Assembly: GCA_014304965.1 (NCBI GenBank)
Contig: JACRTZ010000197.1
Location: 1-12,992 of the forward strand
DNA length: 12,992 nucleotides
Reading direction: 5' to 3'
Origin: Vulcanimicrobiota bacterium
GTDB lineage: Bacteria; Vulcanimicrobiota; Vulcanimicrobiia; Vulcanimicrobiales; Vulcanimicrobiaceae
Shown: piece by piece, positions 1 through 7,336 of the stretch
Numbering within the stretch: the stretch's first letter is position 1
Layout: each line of letters begins with the position of its first letter
The notes under the pieces: generated by a model
Seen by the model: the letters and a program-made list of their open reading frames with translations, nothing else
Database searches by the model: none
Told to the model about the DNA's origin: nothing
Program-made: the position numbers and the translations under genes

Positions 1-37
1 CGCGCTCGCGCTCAAACACCTGCTCGCGCTACGTTAG
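1..37 (+). CDS. Possible 3' end of an upstream gene (partial)
   Basis: From base 2 the + strand reads eleven sense codons (ALALKHLLALR) and then TAG at 35-37. The residues look like an amphipathic C-terminal helix. The TAG interlocks with the TAA of the dioxygenase gene on the other strand (34-36). The same geometry occurs at 1313-1316, where both genes are convincing, and this is the main support. Eleven codons cannot identify a product, and a chance reading is quite possible. Confidence 0.3.
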   Translation, partial: ALALKHLLALR

Positions 38-816
38 CCGACGCGAACCGACAGCATCGAGATCGAGCCGCCGTCGACGCCTTCGACCGGAAACGAAACC
101 ACGTCGTCCGGGCGGCGCGCGCCGATGACGTACAGCAGCGGCAAGTAATGATCGGGCGTCGGGGCCGATAACAGCGCGTCGCGCCCGAGCGACTCGTAGT
201 CCACGAGCGGCTCTTGATCGCCGGATTCGAGGCAGCGGCGCGCCTGCGCTTCGAAACGCACGGCCCAGTCGAAGGGCTCGACCGGATGTGCGCCCCACGC
301 AAAGGTATGCAGGTTGTGCACGAGGTTGCCGCTGCCGGCGAGCAAGACGCCTTCGTCGCGCAGCGGCGCGAGCCGGCGGCCGAGCTCGTAATGCACGCGC
401 GGCGCCTGCGTTTCGTCGATGCTCAACTGCACGACCGGCACGTCCGCGTCGGGATAAGCGTGACACAAGACGGACCACGTGCCGTGATCGAGGCCCCACT
501 CGCGCTCGTCGAGCGCGACGTCGAGCGGCGCCAGCAACTCACGAACGCGGCCGGCCAGCGCCCGATCGCCGGGCGCCGGATAGTCGTACCGGTACAACTC
601 GGCCGGAAAGCCGCCGAAGTCGTGAATCGTGCGCGGCCGCGCCATCGCGGTGACGGCCGTGCCCGGCACGTACCAGTGCGCGGAAATCATCAGGATCGCG
701 CGCGGACGCGGGAGCGAGGTTCCGAGCGCCCGCCACGCTTCGGTGTAGCGATTGTTCAAGAGCGCGTTCATCGGGTTTCCGTGCCCGAAAAAGATTGCCG
801 GCATGGAGCCGCTCAT
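34..816 (-). CDS. ygiD: Extradiol ring-cleavage dioxygenase, YgiD/DodA (LigB-like) family
   Basis: The 260-residue product matches the usual length of the YgiD/4,5-DOPA extradiol dioxygenase family, which opens catechol-type rings with a protein-bound metal in the cytoplasm. Family landmarks run in order: FGHGNPMNAL near residues 10-19, ISAHWY (His47), HDFGGFP (His65), LDHGTWS (His111), GSGNLVHNL (His167) and PDHYLPLLYV (His223). His12, His47 and probably His167 or His223 are candidate metal or catalytic ligands. The ATG at 816 is preceded by GGGGAG about 11 bases upstream. A second ATG at 804 would remove four residues and keep the conserved start. The gene stands alone and diverges from the PEBP gene across 20 bp, so promoter elements must lie inside coding sequence. 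The natural substrate cannot be read from the sequence; family members act on DOPA in vitro. Confidence 0.9.
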   Translation of the reverse strand: MSGSMPAIFFGHGNPMNALLNNRYTEAWRALGTSLPRPRAILMISAHWYVPGTAVTAMARPRTIHDFGGFPAELYRYDYPAPGDRALAGRVRELLAPLDVALDEREWGLDHGTWSVLCHAYPDADVPVVQLSIDETQAPRVHYELGRRLAPLRDEGVLLAGSGNLVHNLHTFAWGAHPVEPFDWAVRFEAQARRCLESGDQEPLVDYESLGRDALLSAPTPDHYLPLLYVIGARRPDDVVSFPVEGVDGGSISMLSVRVG

Positions 817-836
817 CGTCCGTAGTACTCCCCGCG

Positions 837-1316
837 ATGCGTTTGACGAGTTCGACCTTCGCCCACGACGGCACGATTCCCAAGGATTGCGCGCACGTCA
901 TGGCCGGCGGCAAGAACATCTCGCCGGGTCTCGCGTGGAGCGACGCGCCCGCGGGAACCAAAAGCTTCGCGTTGCTCTGCCACGATCCCGATGCGCCGAC
1001 GGGAACCGGCTTCTATCATTGGGTGGTGTTCGACATCCCCGCCGCGACCACGGCGTTGGAACGCGGCAACGGCGACGCAAAGTCCGCCGTCCCCACAGGC
1101 GCAATGGCGGGCTTCACGGACTACGGCGAAATCGGCTACGGCGGCCCGGCGCCGCCGCCCGGGCCCGCGCACCACTATCACTTCACGCTCTACGCGCTCT
1201 CCAAAGAGAAGCTCGAAGGGCTCAACGAGCACACGACCGGCGCGAAGTTGCGCTTCATGATGCGCGACTGCACGCTCGAGCAAGCGACGCTGACGGGGCT
1301 GTTCGCCTCGGGCTAA
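837..1316 (+). CDS. YbhB/YbcL-family PEBP-like protein
   Basis: A 159-residue cytoplasmic protein of the bacterial phosphatidylethanolamine-binding protein-like family. The signature is clear: ISPGLAWSDAPAGTKSFAL (28-46), then CHDPDAPTGTGFYHWVVFDI (48-67), which form the ligand-pocket loop with conserved Asp and His. The G-rich GYGGPAPPPGPAHHYHFTLY segment (100-119) follows. The ATG at 837 gives the typical bacterial PEBP N-terminus. A TTG at 795 would add 14 unrelated residues and overlap the divergent dioxygenase gene, so I prefer 837, although no strong ribosome-binding site is visible. The biochemical role of these small bacterial PEBPs is not settled; relatives have been linked to kinase inhibition or small-ligand binding. 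The stop interlocks with that of the convergent SprT gene. Confidence 0.9.
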   Translation: MRLTSSTFAHDGTIPKDCAHVMAGGKNISPGLAWSDAPAGTKSFALLCHDPDAPTGTGFYHWVVFDIPAATTALERGNGDAKSAVPTGAMAGFTDYGEIGYGGPAPPPGPAHHYHFTLYALSKEKLEGLNEHTTGAKLRFMMRDCTLEQATLTGLFASG

Positions 1317-1870
1317 TCCGGTTTCCGGCGACGCGCGGCCCGCGGTTCGTCCGTGACGTCGCGCGCCTCGACCACTTCCATGACGCGCAGCGGAAATCGC
1401 GGGTCGAAACCGCGCCGGCTACAACGGCCGCAGGACACGTTGGCGGGCGGGCGCCGTTTGCGCAAGATTTCCATGGTGCAGCGATCGCAACGCAGGATGA
1501 ACCGGCGCGCGCTTTCTTGGCGCGGCCCGGCGGAGCCTAAATCGTGATAGATCGAGCGCATCCCGAGTTCGCGCATCTTCCGTTTGAAGGCGGTGCCGTG
1601 GTTGGGGTTCTGCCCGCGCGCGAAGAGCCAGGCGTGAATCATCTCGTGCAACAACGTTTCTTCCAATGCTTCGGGGTGCCGCTCGAAATGTTTGGGCGAG
1701 AGTTCGATTAGCGGCGGCTTATACGTGACGCGCCCGGCCAAATTCCCGAAGCGCGCGTTGTAGGCGATCCGGTGCGCCGGAATTTCTCCACCGAAATGCT
1801 CGTTGTTGAAGCGCGCAAACAGCAGTTGCAGTTCTGAGACGTCGGGCAGCACGTTGTCGAGGCTTTGCAC
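1313..1870 (-). CDS. SprT-like zinc metalloprotease-fold protein
   Basis: With the GTG at 1870 the product is 185 residues, matching the SprT family size. The N-terminal helix LQLLFARFNNEHFGGEIP is the family opening. HEMIHAW (75-81) is the HExxH zinc site with catalytic Glu76, and His91 in NPNHGTAFK is the likely third ligand. A C-terminal zinc ribbon follows (Cys128, Cys131, Cys147, Cys150), then a basic tail. Eukaryotic Spartan homologues cleave DNA-protein crosslinks; the bacterial role is poorly known, so a DNA-repair function is inference. AGGAAGG lies about 13 bases before the GTG, a slightly long spacing. A second GTG at 1852 would trim six residues. Longer starts up to 2134 would run through the divergent TPR gene and read as low-complexity Arg-rich antisense, so I reject them. 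Confidence 0.85.
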   Translation of the reverse strand: MQSLDNVLPDVSELQLLFARFNNEHFGGEIPAHRIAYNARFGNLAGRVTYKPPLIELSPKHFERHPEALEETLLHEMIHAWLFARGQNPNHGTAFKRKMRELGMRSIYHDLGSAGPRQESARRFILRCDRCTMEILRKRRPPANVSCGRCSRRGFDPRFPLRVMEVVEARDVTDEPRAARRRKPD

Positions 1871-1894
1871 GCGCGCGAGAGAACCTTCCTGCTC

Positions 1895-2425
1895 GTGATC
1901 AATCAACCGCGCGGGCGCGGACTGCCCTCGGCTCTTTCGTTCGGCATCACCCTCGCCGCCGGCGTCGTTCTCGTCGCGATCGTCGGATGGTTCTTGCACA
2001 CCGGCTCCGCAACGACCGGCGCGGCGCTCGGACCGGCGGCCGACGTGACCGCGCCGCTCGAACGTGCGGCCGGAAACGGCGTCGGCGGCGGGACGCCTGC
2101 GCAAGCGGCGGCCGGTCCGCCCGCGCCGGTGCAACGGATACTGACCGAACTGCGCACGCGCGTCGCGCGCAACCCGAACGACGCGGACGCGCTCGCGGGC
2201 CTGGCGGGCCTCTATGCCGATGCCGGGAAGTTCCCGCAGGCGCTACCGTACTATCGGCAGACGCTCGCACTGCGGCCGAACGACGCACGTTTGCGCACGG
2301 ATTACGCAAGCGCCCTCCACGGCAGCGGCGACGACCCCGCGGCGCGGCGTGAAGCCGAACGCGTCCTGCGCGCGCAACCGGACTTCGAACCGGCGCGCGC
2401 CGTGTTGCGCGCGGTTGGCGGCTGA
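1895..2425 (+). CDS. Membrane-anchored TPR protein
   Basis: A 176-residue protein with one N-terminal membrane segment (about 12-33, SALSFGITLAAGVVLVAIVG), an Ala/Gly/Pro-rich linker (about 37-78) and two to three tetratricopeptide repeats (about 79-165; e.g. NPNDADALAGLAGLYADAGK and RPNDARLRTDYASALHGSGD). The layout is that of an inner-membrane anchor displaying a periplasmic TPR scaffold, and the repeats resemble those of CcmH/NrfG-type cytochrome c assembly proteins. No other cytochrome c biogenesis gene is present, so that function is not claimed. The GTG at 1895 gives a clean N-terminus. A TTG at 1865 would overlap the divergent SprT gene. It is the first gene of an apparent operon, with its TGA one base before the dppA start. 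Confidence 0.75.
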   Translation: MINQPRGRGLPSALSFGITLAAGVVLVAIVGWFLHTGSATTGAALGPAADVTAPLERAAGNGVGGGTPAQAAAGPPAPVQRILTELRTRVARNPNDADALAGLAGLYADAGKFPQALPYYRQTLALRPNDARLRTDYASALHGSGDDPAARREAERVLRAQPDFEPARAVLRAVGG

Positions 2426-2426
2426 C

Positions 2427-3260
2427 GTGAACGTGTATGTCTCGGCCGACATGGAAGGCACGGCGGCGGTCTCGTCGTGGACCCAGTGCGACCCGAAGAA
2501 CACCACCGAATATCCGTACTACCGCCGCTTGATGTCGCGCGAAGTGCGTGCCGCGATCGACGGCGCCCGCGCGGGGGGCGCCACGGGCGTGCTCATCAAC
2601 GACTCCCATTCTGCCATGCGCAACATTCTTTGGGACGAACTGCCCGGCGACGTCCGGATGATCTACGGAAACCGCAAGCCGTTTTCCATGAGCGAGGGCA
2701 TTGACGGGACTTTTTCGGCCGCCTTTTTCACCGGTTATCATGCCGGGATCGGCGAGGCCGACGGCACCCTCGATCACACCTATTCCCCCGACACGGTGTA
2801 CGAGGTGCGCGTCAACGGCATTCGCTGTAGCGAAACGACGCTCAACGCTGCGGTACTGGGATTGCACGGGGTCCCGGTCGCGCTCGTGACGGGCGACCGC
2901 ACGACGGTCGAGAGCGCGCGCGCGCAATTGCCGTGGATCGAAGGCGCCGTCGTCAAAGAATCCATCGGGCGTTACGCCGTCAACTCGGTCTCGCCCGCCG
3001 CCGCTTGCACCATCATTCGCGAAGCCGCCGAACGCGCGGTGCGGCGCGTCGGCGACATGCAGCCGTTCCGCTTCGATTCACCGGTGACGCTGGAGATCGC
3101 ATTTACCGGCACCCAGAATGCGGACTTCGCCGAGTTGATTCCGGGCTTCCAACGAACCGGCGGCCGCAGCGTGCGCTTCCTGCACGACGATTACGCCGTC
3201 GTCTTCAAGGCCTTCGTCGCGGCGTTTCGCCTCGGCGGGGCGGCGAACGCTCCGGTTTAG
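2427..3260 (+). CDS. dppA: D-aminopeptidase, M55 family (DppA)
   Basis: A 277-residue protein of the M55 family, whose Bacillus subtilis member DppA is a zinc-dependent, self-compartmentalising decameric D-aminopeptidase acting on D-Ala-containing peptides. Family landmarks are all present: SADMEG with Asp8 and Glu10, INDSHSAM with His61, FTGYHAG with His105, the LDHTYS loop (His117, aligned with the proposed catalytic His) and Glu136 in RCSETTLNA. These correspond, with small offsets, to the known two-zinc ligand set. The GTG at 2427 places Asp8/Glu10 at the same residue numbers as in B. subtilis DppA. The gene follows the TPR gene by 1 bp and precedes pheA by 7 bp, so the three are probably cotranscribed. 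Likely role: cytoplasmic recycling of D-amino-acid peptides from peptidoglycan. In Bacillus the gene sits with a dipeptide transporter; here none is adjacent. Confidence 0.92.
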   Translation: MNVYVSADMEGTAAVSSWTQCDPKNTTEYPYYRRLMSREVRAAIDGARAGGATGVLINDSHSAMRNILWDELPGDVRMIYGNRKPFSMSEGIDGTFSAAFFTGYHAGIGEADGTLDHTYSPDTVYEVRVNGIRCSETTLNAAVLGLHGVPVALVTGDRTTVESARAQLPWIEGAVVKESIGRYAVNSVSPAAACTIIREAAERAVRRVGDMQPFRFDSPVTLEIAFTGTQNADFAELIPGFQRTGGRSVRFLHDDYAVVFKAFVAAFRLGGAANAPV

Positions 3261-3267
3261 CGCACCC

Positions 3268-4056
3268 GTGCGCGTCTCGTACCAGGGCGAGCCGGGCGCC
3301 TTCAGCGAGGACGCCGCTCGTTTGCTCGTCGCCGGTTGCGAGCCGGTCGCGTGCGCGACGTTCGACGACACCTTCGCCGCCGCGGCCTCGGGACGCACGG
3401 ACGCCGCGTTGCTGCCCGTCGAAAACTCGATCTCGGGCGCGGTTCCGCGCGTCTACGATCTCTTGTGGAACGATCCGGCGCTGACGGTTCACGACGAGAT
3501 CGTCTACCGGGTGGTCCAGAATCTTATCGCCCTGCCGGGCGCGGCGCTCGAAGCACTCGAGGAGGTTCGCTCGCACCCGGTCGCGCTCGAACAGTGCCGT
3601 AACTTTCTGACGGCGCATCCGCGCCTGCGCGCGACCGCCGTGGCCGACACGGCCGGCGCCGTTCGCGAGATCGTGCGCTTGGGAGACCGCGCCCTCGGCG
3701 CAATCGCTTCCGCAGCGGCGGCCGAAACGTACGGAGCGACCATTCTCCAGCCCGGTATCCAAGACGTTGCCGCGAACTTCACCCGTTTCTTCTTGCTCCG
3801 CCCGGGTCGCGCCGCCGCATCGCGAGCGGGTCGCGCCTGCATCGCACTCGTGCTCGAGCACAAACCCGGCGCGTTGCGCCGCGCGCTCGGTGCGTTCGCC
3901 GAACGCAACGTCAATCTGCGCTCGATCGTATCGCGCCCTTCGCTTGACGAACCGTTTACCTATCGCTTTTATCTCGAGATCGAGGGCGCTCCCGAACAAC
4001 TCGCCGCGGCGCTCGGTATCGTCACCGGGACGATCCGCGTCCTGGGTGCGTACTAA
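3268..4056 (+). CDS. pheA: Prephenate dehydratase with C-terminal ACT domain
   Basis: A 262-residue monofunctional prephenate dehydratase, converting prephenate to phenylpyruvate in phenylalanine synthesis. The opening MRVSYQGEPGAFSEDAA is typical. LPVENSISG (49-57) is the substrate-site loop, SHPVALEQC (102-110) is conserved, and NFTRFFLL (170-177) carries the catalytic Thr-Arg-Phe motif. An ACT domain (about 190-262) has KPGALRRAL, matching the GAL part of the phenylalanine-binding motif, and IVSRPSLDEPF, where the usual ESRP reads VSRP. Feedback inhibition by phenylalanine is therefore likely, with possibly altered sensitivity. No chorismate mutase domain is present. The start is GTG, 7 bp after dppA, and the gene ends the operon. 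Confidence 0.95.
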   Translation: MRVSYQGEPGAFSEDAARLLVAGCEPVACATFDDTFAAAASGRTDAALLPVENSISGAVPRVYDLLWNDPALTVHDEIVYRVVQNLIALPGAALEALEEVRSHPVALEQCRNFLTAHPRLRATAVADTAGAVREIVRLGDRALGAIASAAAAETYGATILQPGIQDVAANFTRFFLLRPGRAAASRAGRACIALVLEHKPGALRRALGAFAERNVNLRSIVSRPSLDEPFTYRFYLEIEGAPEQLAAALGIVTGTIRVLGAY

Positions 4057-4137
4057 GGGCGGCGCTTTTCGCGATCGTGGTCGTCCCAAGCATCGCCGTC
4101 AGCCGCGCGTAGTGCCGCGAATGCTCGACAATCGGGA

Positions 4138-4159
4138 CGCGTCGAGGCCTCTCGGCGCG
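4138..4159 (+). terminator. Candidate stem-loop downstream of pheA
   Basis: Inverted repeat CGCGTCGAG / CTCGGCGCG around the loop GCCT: nine pairs including one T-G wobble on the + strand. It lies in the 126-bp gap between the convergent pheA and ndh genes, 81 bp past the pheA stop. On the other strand the wobble becomes a C-A mismatch, so it fits + strand transcripts better. There is no clean T-run after the stem (only ACTTTCG some bases later), so it is at best an imperfect intrinsic terminator. Nothing else in the gap stood out. Confidence 0.3.
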
Positions 4160-4182
4160 CGCGAGCGCGACTTTCGTCGGAG

Positions 4183-5466
4183 TTAGTTGTCGGATGGCAG
4201 ATCGTGTTTGGCGTAGACGCGCAGTTCCGCGATGTCGCGCGGAAAGAGCAACCCGAGTGTCCAGTCCACCGTGACGCGCAAGCGGCGATCGATGCCGGGC
4301 AGCCGCGCAAGATAGTACGTGCGCCATAGCACCCACGCGAGAAATCCCGTCAGTAAATATTTTCCACGAATGCCGGCGACGCCGCGGCGCCCCCCGAGCG
4401 ACGCCATCATGCCGATAGCCTCGAATGCGAACGGCTTCGTCGCGCGGCCGCGCAACGTCGCAACGATGTTCCGCGCGAGCACCGGTCCTTCACGGATCGC
4501 GTGCTGCGCCGTCGCCGGATACGCCGTGCCGTCGGCCCGCAGGATGGACGCGCAATCGCCGAGCGCCCACACGCCTGACCGGCCTTTCACCGAGAGATCC
4601 GGTTGGACGGCAAGGGCGCCGCGCGCGTTCGCGGTCGGCAACGCGGCGACGACCGGCGACGGGCGCACGCCCGCGCTCCACACGATCGTCGCCGCAGCGA
4701 TCGTCGTTCCGTCTTTGAGGTGCAGGCCCTCAGCATCAACCGATGCGACCGGCGCGTTCAGCAACACGCGAACGCCCCGACGTTCGAGTGAAAGCGCGCT
4801 GTACTCGCCCATGCCGACTTGCAGCTCGGGAAGTAATTTCGCTCCGGCTTCGATCAGCGAGATGGAAATTTCCGCCTCAGCGATCGACGGATAATATCGT
4901 CCGACGCTCTTGAAGAAGTCCACCAATTCGCCGGCGGCTTCGACGCCGGTAAAGCCTCCGCCGACGAACGCGAACGCGAGGAAACGCCGCCGCTCGGCTT
5001 CATCTTGCGACACCGCCGCGCGCTCGAGCATCGCAATCGTACGATTGCGCAAGCGTTCGGCGTCTTCGAGGGTCTTGTACGGCAACGTGCGCTCGGCGAC
5101 GCCCGGCAGCCCGAAGGTCGAGGTCGTGGACCCGAGCGCGAAGACGACGTGATCGTATTCGATCGTCCGGCGCGAACCGTCGAGCGGGTGTTCGACGTCG
5201 ATGCGGCGGCTCTCCAAGTCCACGCCGGTGACCCGGCCCAAGATGAAGCGCGTTCGCCGCAGTTGCGCACGAACCGGCGTGACGATGTGGCGCGTTTCGA
5301 GGTTGCCCGATCCGACTTCGGGCAGCATCGGCGTGAATACCGAAAAGTTTTCGTCGCTCACCAGCGTCAGCTCCGCTTCGCCGGGATGCAGCAGCCGTTC
5401 GAGCGTGCGCGTCGCCGTCAGGCCGCCGAAGCCTCCGCCCAAAATCGCGATGCGTGCCGCCGTCAC
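4183..5466 (-). CDS. ndh: Type II NADH dehydrogenase (NDH-2), FAD-dependent
   Basis: A 427-residue pyridine nucleotide-disulfide oxidoreductase of the NDH-2 type, which passes electrons from NADH to membrane quinone without pumping protons. Two Rossmann signatures are visible: ILGGGFGGL (8-16) for FAD and FVGGGFTGVE (167-176) for NAD(H). ALGDCA (301-306) is the FAD-contacting motif near the end of the second FAD segment, and AQHAIREG (320-327) matches the quinone-site AQxAxQ-like motif. The C-terminal stretch (about 368-388, LLTGFLAWVLWRTYYLAR) is hydrophobic and aromatic, as expected for a peripheral membrane anchor. The start is GTG, overlapping the stop of the upstream kinase-like gene as GTGA, so translation is probably coupled. 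No proton-pumping complex I gene is visible in the window. A sulfide:quinone reductase is less likely because the catalytic Cys pair is absent. Confidence 0.93.
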   Translation of the reverse strand: MTAARIAILGGGFGGLTATRTLERLLHPGEAELTLVSDENFSVFTPMLPEVGSGNLETRHIVTPVRAQLRRTRFILGRVTGVDLESRRIDVEHPLDGSRRTIEYDHVVFALGSTTSTFGLPGVAERTLPYKTLEDAERLRNRTIAMLERAAVSQDEAERRRFLAFAFVGGGFTGVEAAGELVDFFKSVGRYYPSIAEAEISISLIEAGAKLLPELQVGMGEYSALSLERRGVRVLLNAPVASVDAEGLHLKDGTTIAAATIVWSAGVRPSPVVAALPTANARGALAVQPDLSVKGRSGVWALGDCASILRADGTAYPATAQHAIREGPVLARNIVATLRGRATKPFAFEAIGMMASLGGRRGVAGIRGKYLLTGFLAWVLWRTYYLARLPGIDRRLRVTVDWTLGLLFPRDIAELRVYAKHDLPSDN

Positions 5467-6434
5467 GCGGGCGCCCTGTCCGGGTCGAACGGCAGCGTCC
5501 AGCTTCGCGCCAGGCGATCGAGTTCGATGGCGCGACGCGCATATCGTAAGGCGTTTCCGACATCACCCGGAGCACGTCGTCCGTGGCGCGACACAACATA
5601 CCACACGAGCACGGCGTTGCGGCGGATCATCAAATCGGGAAGCAATTGAAGCTCCTCGCGCCCGAGCGGCGCCGTTGCGTGGTAAGCGGCCGCGAACGCG
5701 CCGGCGGCGCCGGGATCGAGCGGCCCGTCGCGATCGGTGCGAGCGTACGAGTCGGCGCCGGCGGCCACGTCGTACGCGCGCTCGCTCTCGTGCGCGAAGT
5801 CGAAGTCGATCAATCCCACAACGGAACCATAACGCTCCACGACGTTGTCCGGATGCGGATCCCCGTGCAGCGTTGCGAGCGGCAACGCTCGAATGTGGGG
5901 CGCGATCCGGGCGATCGCCCCCGAGACCGCCACCATCAGGTCGTCCCACGGCAAGCGACGCGCGATGAGCGGATCGCCCGACATCGCGAGCAGGCGATTG
6001 CGCACCCACGCGAGCGCGCCGAGGCTGCGCGTCCCGCGCGGCCGAGCCGGGTGAAAGTCCGCCATGGCGAGATGGAATCGCGCGAGGACGGCTGCAAACG
6101 CGGCGGCGGTGTTTTGGTCGCCCGTTTCGCCTTCGATGAACGGGACCGCGCCGACGAAAGCGCCGTCTTCGAACAGGATGCTGTCGCCGTCCGGTACGGT
6201 CAGCGGAGCGACGACTTCGGTCATCCGGGCCGCGGCGTGACGCATCACCGCATGTTCGAAAAAGACCGCGCGCCGGGTGACGTGTAAGCGCCCATAACGC
6301 CGGACGACGACGCTCGAACCGTCCTCGCGAAACGCGCGCCAACTTTCGTTGCTGTAACCGCCTTCAAGGGGCTCGGCGCGAAGCGCGGGCGCTCCGAAAC
6401 GTCCCGCCACGGCCACGGCCTCGGTCTCGGTCAC
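5463..6434 (-). CDS. APH/choline-kinase-fold phosphotransferase
   Basis: A 323-residue protein of the aminoglycoside phosphotransferase/homoserine kinase type II superfamily. Visible elements are the glycine-containing N-lobe GGYSNESW (25-32), VVVRRYG (42-48) with the probable ATP-binding basic residue, Brenner's motif LHGDPHPDNV (189-198) with catalytic Asp192, and LIDFDFA (208-214), the metal-binding Asp element equivalent to DFG. A YD pair follows (221-222). The substrate is unknown: homologues phosphorylate homoserine, choline, methylthioribose or antibiotics, and no substrate-specific motif is obvious. With a GTG start at 6434, TAAGGG lies about ten bases upstream. It is the first gene of a two-gene unit and overlaps ndh by 4 bp. 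An antibiotic-resistance role should not be assumed. Confidence 0.85.
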   Translation of the reverse strand: MTETEAVAVAGRFGAPALRAEPLEGGYSNESWRAFREDGSSVVVRRYGRLHVTRRAVFFEHAVMRHAAARMTEVVAPLTVPDGDSILFEDGAFVGAVPFIEGETGDQNTAAAFAAVLARFHLAMADFHPARPRGTRSLGALAWVRNRLLAMSGDPLIARRLPWDDLMVAVSGAIARIAPHIRALPLATLHGDPHPDNVVERYGSVVGLIDFDFAHESERAYDVAAGADSYARTDRDGPLDPGAAGAFAAAYHATAPLGREELQLLPDLMIRRNAVLVWYVVSRHGRRAPGDVGNALRYARRAIELDRLARSWTLPFDPDRAPA

Positions 6435-6438
6435 GCAG

Positions 6439-6459
6439 TCCGGCCCTTAGGGAGCCGGA
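6439..6459. promoter_or_regulatory. Inverted repeat in the divergent kinase / protease intergenic region
   Basis: TCCGGC (6439-6444) is repeated inverted as GCCGGA (6454-6459). The inner CC/GG can extend the stem with one bulged A. It occupies the 50 bp between the divergent GTG at 6434 and the protease start at 6485, and it covers the likely ribosome-binding site of the kinase gene. It could be an operator or an mRNA hairpin. Chance is a real alternative in DNA this GC-rich. No convincing -35/-10 pair was seen. Confidence 0.25.
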
Positions 6460-6484
6460 GAGGCCGAGCGCGAACGTCCGGAGC

Positions 6485-7327
6485 GTGCACGAACTTCAAC
6501 GGATGACGCGCGAAGTGCGGGGCGAGCAACCGCCGCAGCAGCCGCGCTCCAACGGAAATGTCGCTAAAGGCCTGGGCGCGGCAACCATCGGCTTGGGCAT
6601 TTTCTTCGCGAAGTTCAAAACGCTCTTCTTCCTCTTGCTCAACTTCAAATGGATTGCCATCGGCGCCAAATTCTTGCTCAGCGGTGGGAGTTTTCTCGCC
6701 TCCGTTTGGTTTTACGCGCTGTTTTGGGGCTGGAAGTTCGCGCTGCTCTTCGTCCTCCTGATCCTCGTGCACGAACTCGGCCACGCCGCGGCCGCGCGCA
6801 TGTACGGAATGCCCGTTTCGCTGCCGTTCTTCATTCCGGGATTCGGCGCGTTCGTGACCACGACGGGCCCCTCCACGCCGGTCCAGAGCGCGTACGTTTC
6901 GCTCGCGGGCCCCCTCGTCGGCGGCCTCGCGTCGTTCGCATGCTATACCTACGGCGTCGTGACCGGCGACCACTTGTGGCTCGCGGCAGCCTACACGGGC
7001 TTTCTTCTGAACCTCTTCAACTTGTTTCCGGTCGGTTTTCTCGACGGCGGCAAAATCGCCGCCGCTATCTCGCCGCGCATCTATATCGTCGGTCTGGTCG
7101 CCTTCGTCGCAGCCGTGCTCGCGTTGCACTGGTTCAGCCCGGTCATCCTCCTCGTCGTCATGTTCAGCATCCCGCAGGCGATCGCGGCCTTCCAAGGCCG
7201 ATTCGACCCGGCCTACGCGGCGCTGACGTTCGCGGAACGCAGCGGCGTCGCGGTCGCCTATTTCGGCCTCGCCGCGCTGCTCGGCATCGCGATGCTGACG
7301 TCGTACCAGCCGGTGCCTCACGCCTGA
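6485..7327 (+). CDS. Membrane zinc metalloprotease, site-2 protease (M50) type
   Basis: An approximately 280-residue polytopic protein. VHELGHAAAARM (95-106) is the HExxH zinc site inside a membrane helix, with catalytic Glu97, and NLFPVGFLDGGK (179-190) carries the second-half LDG motif supplying the third ligand Asp187. About six hydrophobic segments are visible: near 44-66, 74-98, 135-158, 165-185, 199-215 and 217-235, plus one at 255-272. Site-2 proteases cut membrane-embedded or anchored regulators; no PDZ domain is present, so this is a minimal form, and no anti-sigma partner is adjacent. The GTG at 6485 gives MHELQRM; an in-frame ATG at 6503 would remove six residues. Neither has an ideally spaced ribosome-binding site. 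It diverges from the kinase gene and is followed by a glycosyltransferase. Confidence 0.85.
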   Translation: MHELQRMTREVRGEQPPQQPRSNGNVAKGLGAATIGLGIFFAKFKTLFFLLLNFKWIAIGAKFLLSGGSFLASVWFYALFWGWKFALLFVLLILVHELGHAAAARMYGMPVSLPFFIPGFGAFVTTTGPSTPVQSAYVSLAGPLVGGLASFACYTYGVVTGDHLWLAAAYTGFLLNLFNLFPVGFLDGGKIAAAISPRIYIVGLVAFVAAVLALHWFSPVILLVVMFSIPQAIAAFQGRFDPAYAALTFAERSGVAVAYFGLAALLGIAMLTSYQPVPHA

Positions 7328-7336
7328 CGCCGCCAA

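Noticed and set aside
1871..2134. N-terminal extension of the SprT-like protein up to 2134
   Set aside because: It would lie antisense to the TPR gene and reads as Arg/Gly-rich sequence. The SprT family begins close to the GTG at 1870.
3205..4089. - strand open frame antisense to pheA
   Set aside because: PheA on the + strand has all family motifs; the antisense product has none.
5463..6434. Antibiotic resistance gene, from the APH-like motifs
   Set aside because: The motifs define only the broad kinase fold. The context with ndh and the lack of mobile-element signs argue for a housekeeping metabolite kinase.
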